From: Trichodesmium sp. MAG_R04
GTDB taxonomy: Bacteria > Cyanobacteriota > Cyanobacteriia > Cyanobacteriales > Microcoleaceae
Length of the DNA: 5,830 nucleotides
Direction: 5' to 3'
Assembly (NCBI GenBank): GCA_023356515.1
Contig: JAKQYG010000273.1
Span: 1 to 5,830, forward strand
Every line of letters begins with the position of its first letter. Position 1 is the first letter of the stretch. Shown in pieces: positions 1 through 5,504 of the stretch. The notes under the pieces were generated by a model. It was given only the letters and a program-made list of their open reading frames with translations. It had not been told where the DNA came from and made no database searches. The position numbers were made by a program, and so were the translations under genes.

Positions 1-163
1 CTGGCATCCTTACCCTGTCAAAACTTTAAAATAAGATGCGTTTGCCTTGCACTACACCCCAACATTTCTCAATAAACGTTTTCTTTTTGTTGAAATATTC
101 TTCAACCCCCGAACGCAAATCCCCTTCTATATATAGCTTTCAACTAGCTTGTCACCCCATGAG

Positions 164-188
164 GCTAATCAAATATTTAGGAATTTTC
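164..188. repeat. 25-nt direct repeat, copy 1
   Basis: This stretch is identical to 443-467. It starts GCTAATCAAATA and ends GGAATTTTC. The 11-mer TTCTTCAACCC lies about 60 nt upstream, whereas the second copy has it about 20 nt upstream, so the two units differ by an indel. The function is unknown. Confidence 0.85.
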
Positions 189-442
189 CCCAGAAGCAAT
201 AGCAGAAACATTTTCATTTTGTCAAGCACCCCTAAATAGATGTGTGTTTTGCCAAAATATTTCCACCTATCCCTCCTCAGTGTCATAGTACCAACATTAT
301 CATTTGTTAAAGCACCCAAAAAAAATCGCGGCTCAAAGGATTTTAGGTTGGATTCCCACAAAAATTTTGATATTATAAAAAGTATAAGGCTCAGCTCGCC
401 CATATACATGATTTTTTCTTCAACCCAATTGTCTAGTTCAGA

Positions 443-467
443 GCTAATCAAATATTTAGGAATTTTC
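443..467. repeat. 25-nt direct repeat, copy 2
   Basis: This is the exact second copy of 164-188, 279 nt away. In the plus frame both copies translate to LIKYLGIF, and in the opposite frame to KIPKYLIS. That alone does not show coding, because identical DNA in the same relative frame gives identical peptides. Confidence 0.85.
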
Positions 468-543
468 GGGCAAATGATGTACAGGATAAATGGTACAGGC
501 ATCTTGCCCACGTGGGTGTACCCAATAACAACGGAAAACACTG

Positions 544-559
544 TAACTGTTAACAGTTA
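544..559 (-). terminator. Palindrome just after the sodA stop, possible weak terminator
   Basis: TAACTGTTAACAGTTA is a perfect 16-bp palindrome one base beyond the sodA stop codon. As RNA it can form a 6-bp stem with a UUAA loop. In the sodA direction it is followed by ACAGUG and only four U, so it is at best a weak intrinsic terminator. It could equally be a protein-binding palindrome. Confidence 0.35.
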
Positions 560-560
560 A

Positions 561-1325
561 CTAACTAAGAGCCAGCTCATACCTGCGATTAACTTCCGGC
601 CAATTAACAACATTCCACCAAGCATTCAAATAATCACCGCGACGATTTTGATACCTCAAATAATAAGCATGTTCCCAAACATCGTTACCCATAATAGGAT
701 AATCCCCAGTCAAAAAAGGACTATCTTGGTTAGGAGTGCTAATAACCTTTAACTTTCCATCATTACCCAAAACCAACCAAACCCAACCACTACCAAAACG
801 ACCAGCACCAGCAGCATTAAACTTTTCCTTAAAACCATCAAAATTACCGAAACTCTCATCAATAGCAAAAGCTATTTTTCCTTCAGGTTTACCCCCGCCA
901 TTAGGAGTCATAATTTCCCAAAACATTTTATGATTAACATAACCACCACCATTATTTCTCACAGCAGTACGAATATCCGGAGGTAAACTATTCAAACCAA
1001 GCAATAGATCCTCAGCACTCTTATCCTTAAGTTCAGGATACTGAGCGATCGCCCGATTCAACTTTTTCATATAGCCAGCATAATGTTTACCATAGTGAAA
1101 CTGCATCGTCTCCTTGTCAATAAAAGGTTCCAATGCATCATATTCATAAGGCAAAGGTATTAATTGAAACTTCCCTAAATTTTTAGCTAATTTAATATTA
1201 TTCAGTGAATTAGAAAGAGTTACTGAGCCAGAATAATCATCTGCAGATATCTGAGAATAATCTAGAGTTATCACGCCTAAAGTAGTACTTAGTAATATTA
1301 AAAAATTACGACGATTAACATTCAT
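561..1325 (-). CDS. sodA: Exported manganese superoxide dismutase
   Basis: This 254-residue protein converts superoxide to hydrogen peroxide and oxygen. Residues 1-28 form a Tat-type signal: NRRNFLIL at 4-11, a hydrophobic stretch to about 21, and a possible cleavage after ISA at 26-28. The mature enzyme should therefore act outside the cytoplasm or stay membrane-anchored, as reported for the Anabaena Mn enzyme. The catalytic domain starts near residue 56. By alignment from memory with E. coli SodA, the metal ligands are His77, His132, Asp215 and His219 (DVWEHAYY), and the second-sphere residues are His81 and Tyr85. Gly128 (NNGGGYVNH) and Gln200 (STPNQDSP) are the pattern of Mn rather than Fe enzymes. 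The frame is open up to an ATG at 1412, but the start at 1325 puts the Tat motif at the N-terminus; the 29 extra residues show no motif. There is no clear Shine-Dalgarno sequence. The gene lies 117 nt downstream of the reductase gene, and co-transcription is uncertain. Confidence 0.95.
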   Translation of the reverse strand: MNVNRRNFLILLSTTLGVITLDYSQISADDYSGSVTLSNSLNNIKLAKNLGKFQLIPLPYEYDALEPFIDKETMQFHYGKHYAGYMKKLNRAIAQYPELKDKSAEDLLLGLNSLPPDIRTAVRNNGGGYVNHKMFWEIMTPNGGGKPEGKIAFAIDESFGNFDGFKEKFNAAGAGRFGSGWVWLVLGNDGKLKVISTPNQDSPFLTGDYPIMGNDVWEHAYYLRYQNRRGDYLNAWWNVVNWPEVNRRYELALS

Positions 1326-1775
1326 TATCAATATTTTAGATAGAATTGCTGTTATACAATATAAGCATCCTATCAAAGACTGACTACGGAAGCATGAAGC
1401 AACTATGGACAAAGAAGCAGAGTAAGGTAGTTCATAGTCAGATTAACTTTTAGACAAACGTTCCACTGGTATTCCTACTAGTAATTGATGAGCATCTTGA
1501 AGAATAGCTGAAATTTTATCAGCATGAGGGCTTTTAGCAAGACATTGACTCAAATCATATTTTTCCACTTGTTCTGCATTTGCACCAGGAAACCAATGAC
1601 TACCATTACCCAACAAATTATAACGCATTTTAGCATATTCTAACATATCGTAGGCGATCGCCAAATTTCTTAACCATAAAATCACGGGAATATTAATATT
1701 TCCAGGAGTATTTTCTGGGGTAGGTAAACCAATATGCCAAGTTTCCCACCAATTTGCTCCTAATTGAGCGATCGC
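1045..1775. repeat. Three HIP1 octamers
   Basis: The palindrome GCGATCGC occurs at 1045-1052 (inside sodA), 1654-1661 and 1768-1775 (both inside the reductase gene). HIP1 is strongly over-represented in many cyanobacterial genomes, and three copies in about 730 bp of AT-rich DNA point to that phylum. None occurs in the HNH/AP2 gene or in aroF. Confidence 0.9.
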
Positions 1776-2630
1776 CTCTTGTTCTAGTCTAATTAATATC
1801 GATGGTAGTATCTCATCTGCTTTATCTAAAAAACCTAATGTTTTTAAGTGTTCATCAAAATCTGTTGGTTTTGATGCTCCCAAACTCAATGTATGAACTT
1901 GGGGATGACTCAAACAAAATAGATTATTAAACACCATAGGACTTAGTGGATAACATAAATCTATTAATTTCTGTGGGGGTTGATAGAGTCGACCACCTTT
2001 ATCAGAAGGACTAATAATAAAGACTCCTAGATCAAACTTTTGAGCGACTTCTATTGCAGACCAATTACCCTGATTAATGTAGTACCAGTGTAGGTTAACA
2101 TAGTCGAATTGATTTGTTTCTATAGTTTTAATTATTAAATCAGTAGGACCATGAGTAGAGAATCCAATAAATCTGACTTTTCCTTGTCTTTGTAATTTTT
2201 TAGCTACATCTAAACAACCTCCTGGTCTTGTGGAATAGTTGAGGTGTTCTAAGGTATTAATCCCATGTATACCCAGCAAATCAATATATTCTAGTTGTAA
2301 AAACTGGAGAGACTGCTGAAACTGACTTCGAAATTTTTGGGAATCGACACTTGGACTAATTTTTGTTTGGACAATCAATTTTTCCCGTGGTAGTTTAGGC
2401 AAAATTTCTCCCAATTGCATTTCAGAAGTGCCATAACTCCGAGCAGTTTCTATGTGGTTAATGCCACATTCTAGAGAGCGACGAATTGTATTTTCTAGGT
2501 TTTTTTGATTCAGTGGAATTAGTGGCATTTCATTTGTGGACATATCTTGCCATTTATATTGATACCTCATTCCACCACAGGAAAATACTGGTATTGATAA
2601 TTCTGTTCGCCCAAAGCGTCGATATTGCAT
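1443..2630 (-). CDS. Aldo/keto reductase with a cysteine-poor C-terminal ferredoxin-like domain
   Basis: This 395-residue predicted NAD(P)H-dependent oxidoreductase has an unknown substrate. The N-terminal TIM-barrel part spans about residues 1-265 and opens with MQYRRFGRTELSIPVFSCGG, as is normal for the family. The catalytic tetrad maps to Tyr66 (SYGTSE), Lys90 (VQTK) and His122 (GIHG), but the usual Asp is Glu61 (HIETARSYG). Other family signatures are RFIGFSTHG (153-161) and SLGASKP (249-255). The C-terminal part (about 290-385) keeps the backbone of the COG1453-type ferredoxin-like domain, including NINIP, RNLAIAYDMLEYAKMRYN and HWFPG. Those relatives normally bind two 4Fe-4S clusters, whereas here only Cys363 remains, so no cluster is expected. 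The gene begins 4 nt after the HNH/AP2 stop, without a strong ribosome binding site, which suggests translational coupling. The family assignment is firm; the physiological role is not. Confidence 0.93.
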   Translation of the reverse strand: MQYRRFGRTELSIPVFSCGGMRYQYKWQDMSTNEMPLIPLNQKNLENTIRRSLECGINHIETARSYGTSEMQLGEILPKLPREKLIVQTKISPSVDSQKFRSQFQQSLQFLQLEYIDLLGIHGINTLEHLNYSTRPGGCLDVAKKLQRQGKVRFIGFSTHGPTDLIIKTIETNQFDYVNLHWYYINQGNWSAIEVAQKFDLGVFIISPSDKGGRLYQPPQKLIDLCYPLSPMVFNNLFCLSHPQVHTLSLGASKPTDFDEHLKTLGFLDKADEILPSILIRLEQEAIAQLGANWWETWHIGLPTPENTPGNINIPVILWLRNLAIAYDMLEYAKMRYNLLGNGSHWFPGANAEQVEKYDLSQCLAKSPHADKISAILQDAHQLLVGIPVERLSKS

Positions 2631-2634
2631 TATT

Positions 2635-3153
2635 TCAATAGTCTCTATTAATTTCGAGGGAAGGTTCTTCTTTTATTTCTAAATTATTTGTAGCAAAATT
2701 TGTTCTAGCTAGAGAACCATAATACTTTCTTGCTGCTTCATCGTAAGCAACAGCCGCATCTTTTTCTACTTCAAAGCGACCTAAGCGTATTTGCTTTTTA
2801 TAGACTTTAATTTCTGCTATCCATTTGCATTTATCTTTACACCAATATACTCCTCGGTACTTAGATGAATGTTTTACACTAGGCCTTCTGTGCATTCGCG
2901 CACTTCCTTTAACTAAGCGTAAGTTTTCTCGCTGATTATCTAGTTTGTTGTGATTAATATGATAAACAGATATACCCATAGGAGCATCCATAATCACTCT
3001 GTGCATATAGATAGTAGTTCTCTTGTCATTTTTTTTTATTGTTCTAGCAGCAAACCCATCTATCAAATACCATTTATGTTGTGATAATTCTTGATAGTCT
3101 TGTTCATCAACTATTACTATTTGCCCTCTAGTGATCAAAATTTTTTTAGACAT
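2635..3153 (-). CDS. HNH endonuclease with C-terminal AP2 DNA-binding domain (homing-endonuclease type)
   Basis: This 172-residue protein is a probable site-specific DNA-nicking or cleaving enzyme of the selfish homing type. Residues 1-45 (ITRGQIVIVDEQDYQEL, HKWYL) match the N-terminal part common to HNH_3 proteins. The HNH core follows: IYMHRVIM with His51, VYHINHNKLDNQRENLRL with His65, then Asn73 and Asn77. The residue before His65 is Tyr, where the family usually has Asp. Residues about 97-153 form an AP2 domain: SKYRGVYW, KWIAEIKV, LGRFEVEKDAAVAYDEAARKYYG and TNF. AP2-HNH proteins of this layout are known from Trichodesmium and are discussed as the source of plant AP2 transcription factors. 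No intron or intein is visible around it, so it is free-standing. The start at 3153 is supported by AGAAGG 8 nt upstream. It is the first gene of a likely two-gene unit with the reductase. Cleavage activity is unproven given the altered motif. Confidence 0.9.
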   Translation of the reverse strand: MSKKILITRGQIVIVDEQDYQELSQHKWYLIDGFAARTIKKNDKRTTIYMHRVIMDAPMGISVYHINHNKLDNQRENLRLVKGSARMHRRPSVKHSSKYRGVYWCKDKCKWIAEIKVYKKQIRLGRFEVEKDAAVAYDEAARKYYGSLARTNFATNNLEIKEEPSLEINRDY

Positions 3154-3161
3154 TTTTTCAG

Positions 3162-3167
3162 CCTTCT
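3162..3167 (-). promoter_or_regulatory. Ribosome binding site of the HNH/AP2 gene
   Basis: AGAAGG on the minus strand lies 8 nt before the ATG at 3153. It fixes that start and argues against a longer frame. Confidence 0.7.
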
Positions 3168-3362
3168 TGTTTTATTAATTAATACGAAATAACTAATTTT
3201 TTCAAACACTTGAGGCCAGTACAAAGTCTTCGAGAAGATGACTATTTTATTTAAATTTTTCTCTCCCAGCGTTATCGCCAGTTTAATTATTTTTAACTGC
3301 ACCCCAATTGTAATTTCTGAATTAAGTTTTCTTAATTTATTTACTTTATGGTTTTTAACCAA

Positions 3363-3386
3363 CAAGTACAAGTACTAGTACTAGTA
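3363..3386. repeat. Four tandem hexamers
   Basis: The sequence is CAAGTA twice followed by CTAGTA twice. The TACTAG/CTAGTA part is locally palindromic. It lies about 210 nt upstream of the HNH/AP2 start and could be a microsatellite-like stretch or a protein-binding array; nothing more can be said. Confidence 0.8.
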
Positions 3387-3474
3387 ATATTATTAATGTG
3401 TTTACTTAAGCACTTGCTAGCATTCAACCATTAGCATATGTAGTTTGCATTTTTTTGTGTTAATCACCTCCAAG

Positions 3475-3502
3475 GGACTATACCCATTGGACTATACCCA
3501 TT
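3475..3502. repeat. Perfect tandem duplication of a 14-mer
   Basis: GGACTATACCCATT occurs twice head to tail with no mismatch (3475-3488 and 3489-3502). Perfect identity suggests a recent slippage event or a variable-number heptanucleotide-class repeat of the kind common in filamentous cyanobacteria. Confidence 0.9.
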
Positions 3503-3658
3503 CATAAGTTAATCATAGGGATAATGATAACCTCCTTTTAATCTTTTTACCACTAATGGTCAAATATGCGCAAATTAAATTAATAGAGTTATCAAATAAG
3601 GACTGACACTTAAATTTTTAATTCTTAAGTGAGGGCCAGTAATACTGAAAGTTAACAT

Positions 3659-3685
3659 AATCCCCGGCGTAAACGGGCAGGGATT
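3659..3685. repeat. GC-rich hairpin in AT-rich spacer
   Basis: AATCCC at 3659-3664 pairs with GGGATT at 3680-3685; an alternative CCCG/CGGG stem lies inside. The core CCCCGGCGTAAACGGG resembles the hairpins at the ends of cyanobacterial IS200/IS605 elements. No tnpA or tnpB gene or recognisable fragment is nearby, so a decayed element end is only a possibility. Confidence 0.4.
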
Positions 3686-4363
3686 CCCCTAAAACCAGGA
3701 TTCTTAGTTCAACAAGTCCACTTAAATTAAATACCTTGTGGCATCTAATCGTTGAGATGGTCCTTTTCCCGAGCATTTGCTCTTTTCCTTGATCCTGTTC
3801 CTGTATGCCTTATGCTAGAGTTCAAACCTTAGAAAAACTTTGGTTTTCTGTTATGGCGATCAAGAATCAGTTGTGAGAATTTATATTTTCTCAAAAAGGG
3901 TTGCTATGGCAGTTAAGTTTGCTTAGAGCAATTGCTAAGTCCAAACATTACTGTACAAAACCTCATAACTCTAGTTTTCAAGGTATAAACCCTAGAATTA
4001 GGTACCTATAAATTTTTAGAGCGGTTGAATAGCTTTAAGATTTCCTAAGCATAGCACAAAGTCTCCCTAAAAAGGGGTTAATTCCGAAAATACTGAGCCA
4101 TCAAGACTTGTAGTGTTTTTCATAGCAAAAGAAAAGCAATTTTGTCAGCTTCCAAGTATCACAAGACTTTTGGGAAATGTTATTAGCTAGTATCATGAAA
4201 CAAATTTAATATTAGAAAATATTAGCAGTTTACAAAAATTTTTCGGCTAATAAACTGTAACTTTTGAGGAATTTCGGGAAAACTATATCTCGAAATAGAG
4301 AATAAATATTAGTTTTGAAAAACATCATAATAGTTGAGACAAAATTCTGTAAATTAGTAATAA

Positions 4364-4405
4364 TTAATAAGCATGGTTAAACTTATTGATAACTATGCTT
4401 ATTAA
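4364..4405. repeat. 16-bp inverted repeat forming a long hairpin
   Basis: Positions 4364-4379 and 4390-4405 are inverted copies with one mismatch, around a 10-nt loop; the inner core TAATAAGCAT/ATGCTTATTA is perfect. It lies about 145 nt beyond the aroF stop. No U-run follows on either strand, so it is not a standard intrinsic terminator. It might protect the aroF mRNA 3' end or be an interspersed repeat. Confidence 0.75.
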
Positions 4406-4511
4406 CATATAAAATTATTGTTTATTTACAATTAACACAAAGGGAAAAATTTACAACCCCAACCAAGTAATAGCAAAAGATATTAAATCTTTCGCTAACC
4501 AAAGTTTATTT

Positions 4512-4535
4512 TTCTGTTGACAATTCTTAACAGAA
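4512..4535 (-). other. Hairpin just downstream of aroF
   Basis: TTCTGTT and AACAGAA form a 7-bp stem with a 10-nt loop, beginning 15 nt after the aroF stop. In the aroF direction it is followed by AAATAAA rather than a U-run. It is probably an mRNA 3'-end structure and not an efficient intrinsic terminator. Confidence 0.4.
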
Positions 4536-4550
4536 GTGATCGCCTAAAAA

Positions 4551-5399
4551 CTAAGCCACAGCTAACTCCTCAGCTTGACAAATATATCGCCCCACTGCAG
4601 AAGCAATGGGGCGTAAACTTTCAACCAATTCTACCATATCTTCCAAGGACAATGCTTGTCGCGCATCGGAAACAGACTTCTCCGGCATAGGATGACACTC
4701 AACCATCAAACCATCAGCCCCACAAGCAACTGCAGCTTTTGCCAACGATGGGACTAACTCTCTTATACCAGCAGCATGAGAAGGATCGACAATAACTGGT
4801 AAATGAGTTAACTGTTTTAATGCAGCCACGGCGCCCAAATCTAAAACATTACGAGTATAACTATCAAAACTACGAATACCCCGTTCGCATAGTACCACAT
4901 TAGGGTTACCATAGCTGAGAATATATTCAGCTGCCATTAAAAATTCTTCAATAGTCGCAGCTAAACCCCGTTTCAAGATCACAGGTTTGTTAGTTTTTCC
5001 TACTGCTTTGAGTAACTCAAAGTTTTGCATATTGCGACTACCTATTTGGAGCATATCTGCATAAGCAAGCACCCACTCTATTTGCGGAATAGACATAACT
5101 TCTGTTACTACTGGGATATTATAGTGCTGGCGAACAGATGCCAAAATTTTTAATCCTTCTATTCCTAACCCCTGGAATGAGTAGGGAGAAGTACGCGGTT
5201 TGTAGACACCTCCTCGCAACATTTGCACAGGTGCCGTGATTAATTTGTTTGCCACTGCTGTCATTTGTTCCATACTTTCAACAGTGCAGGGACCACCAAT
5301 AATTAAAAAATCTGCACCTCCTACCTTTGTCTGTCCAGAAATATTGACAACTGTTTTATCTTCCGAGTGAGATTTTGATGCAAGCTTAGCGTTAGACAT
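4551..5399 (-). CDS. aroF: 3-deoxy-7-phosphoheptulonate (DAHP) synthase, type I-beta
   Basis: This cytoplasmic enzyme of 282 residues condenses phosphoenolpyruvate with erythrose 4-phosphate, the first step towards chorismate, Phe, Tyr and Trp. It is the short TIM-barrel form related to KDO8P synthase. Visible signatures are GGPCTVES (35-42), RGGVYKPRTSPYSFQG (62-77), LQIGSRNMQNFELL (117-130), PVILKRG (139-145), LCERGIRSF (170-178) and VDPSHAAG (204-211). By analogy with the Thermotoga enzyme the metal ligands are Cys38, His208, Glu234 and Asp245, all present. About 30 poorly conserved residues precede the barrel. There is no N-terminal ferredoxin-like regulatory domain and no fused chorismate mutase, so classical feedback inhibition through such domains is not expected. 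AAGGAG 8 nt before the ATG fixes the start. The gene is preceded by an aromatic-rich leader peptide and an intrinsic terminator, which points to transcription attenuation. No downstream gene is close enough to suggest an operon. Confidence 0.96.
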   Translation of the reverse strand: MSNAKLASKSHSEDKTVVNISGQTKVGGADFLIIGGPCTVESMEQMTAVANKLITAPVQMLRGGVYKPRTSPYSFQGLGIEGLKILASVRQHYNIPVVTEVMSIPQIEWVLAYADMLQIGSRNMQNFELLKAVGKTNKPVILKRGLAATIEEFLMAAEYILSYGNPNVVLCERGIRSFDSYTRNVLDLGAVAALKQLTHLPVIVDPSHAAGIRELVPSLAKAAVACGADGLMVECHPMPEKSVSDARQALSLEDMVELVESLRPIASAVGRYICQAEELAVA

Positions 5400-5407
5400 G
5401 AGATTTT

Positions 5408-5413
5408 CTCCTT
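5408..5413 (-). promoter_or_regulatory. Strong ribosome binding site of aroF
   Basis: AAGGAG on the minus strand lies 8 nt before the aroF ATG. It begins 18 nt beyond the last U of the upstream terminator, so it is exposed on read-through transcripts. Confidence 0.9.
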
Positions 5414-5431
5414 AGTAAATTAAATGGGGTG

Positions 5432-5469
5432 AAAACTAAAAAACCCGGAACCATTATCAGCTCCGGGTC
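5432..5469 (-). terminator. Attenuator terminator hairpin (B:C) before aroF
   Basis: On the minus strand ACCCGGA (B, 5468 to 5462) pairs with TCCGGGT (C, 5449 to 5443). The stem continues inward with G·U, C-G, U·G and G·U pairs to an AUAA tetraloop, about 11 bp in all. It is followed directly by six U, then AG and four U. This is a textbook intrinsic terminator, placed inside the 5' leader of aroF and not at the end of a recognised gene, so it most likely stops transcription before aroF when aromatic amino acids are plentiful (inference). Confidence 0.9.
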
Positions 5470-5504
5470 AAAAGTTAAAGTCAGCATGACAAGTTACCCG
5501 GAAC
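5460..5504 (-). promoter_or_regulatory. Antiterminator pairing (A:B) of the aroF attenuator
   Basis: GUUCCGGGU (A, 5504 to 5496), made of the last leader codons and the first base of the stop, can pair with ACCCGGAGC (B, 5468 to 5460). The helix has 9 bp including one U·G. On the plus strand A and C are the same 9-mer ACCCGGAAC (5496-5504 and 5443-5451), so B can pair with only one of them. A ribosome finishing the leader covers A and frees B for the terminator. A ribosome held at the upstream aromatic codons leaves A free to capture B. A weak competing stem CCCG/CGGG (5513-5510 with 5500-5497) could hold A when the leader is untranslated. Confidence 0.8.

Larger units (their letters stand above)
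1..560. other. Gene-poor region without a supported gene
   Basis: No gene is supported here. Both strands stay open over long overlapping stretches: plus 36-560 is broken by a single stop at 237-239, and minus 152-541 is open. Neither product resembles a protein I recognise, and neither start has a ribosome binding site. The translations are rich in Ser, Ile, Leu, Phe and Lys, as expected from translated AT-rich spacer. The stretch holds a 25-nt direct repeat (164-188 and 443-467), and the 11-mer TTCTTCAACCC occurs at about 100 and 417 ahead of each copy. It may be spacer built from degenerate interspersed repeats, or the remnant of a decayed gene; the sequence does not decide this. Confidence 0.5.
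3154..4550. other. 1.4-kb gene-poor region
   Basis: I find no convincing gene in this stretch on either strand. The minus frame 3135-3371 (78 codons) overlaps the HNH/AP2 start, has no ribosome binding site and has a low-complexity Lys/Leu/Ile-rich product. The region holds tandem hexamers (3363-3386), a perfect tandem 14-mer (3475-3502), two minus-strand sequences matching a full Shine-Dalgarno motif, and hairpins at 3607-3631, 3659-3685, 4226-4257, 4364-4405 and 4512-4535. No tRNA, rRNA, tmRNA or RNase P RNA was recognised, although an unannotated small RNA is possible. It separates aroF from the HNH/AP2 gene, so these are unlikely to share a transcript. Confidence 0.6.

Noticed and set aside
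100..470. GGGTTGAAG-like motifs as CRISPR repeats
   Set aside because: There are only two partial matches with unequal spacing, no full repeat unit and no spacer array.
240..560. Plus-strand ORF of 106 codons and the opposing minus ORF 152-541
   Set aside because: They occupy opposite strands of the same DNA, show no domain or ribosome binding site, and consist of translated AT-rich repeat sequence.
736..933. 65-codon plus-strand ORF
   Set aside because: It lies entirely antisense within sodA, whose frame is strongly supported.
1351..1376. TTGATA and TATAAC as a sodA promoter
   Set aside because: The spacing is only 14 nt, and other -10 choices such as TATATT lack a -35 box, so no promoter is called.
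3135..3371. 78-codon minus-strand ORF overlapping the HNH/AP2 start
   Set aside because: It has no ribosome binding site, a low-complexity Lys/Leu/Ile-rich product with no recognisable motif, and a 19-nt overlap with a well-supported start.
3804..3875. 23-codon plus-strand ORF starting MPYARVQTLEKLWF
   Set aside because: It has no ribosome binding site, no recognisable family, and stops flank it closely, so chance is sufficient.
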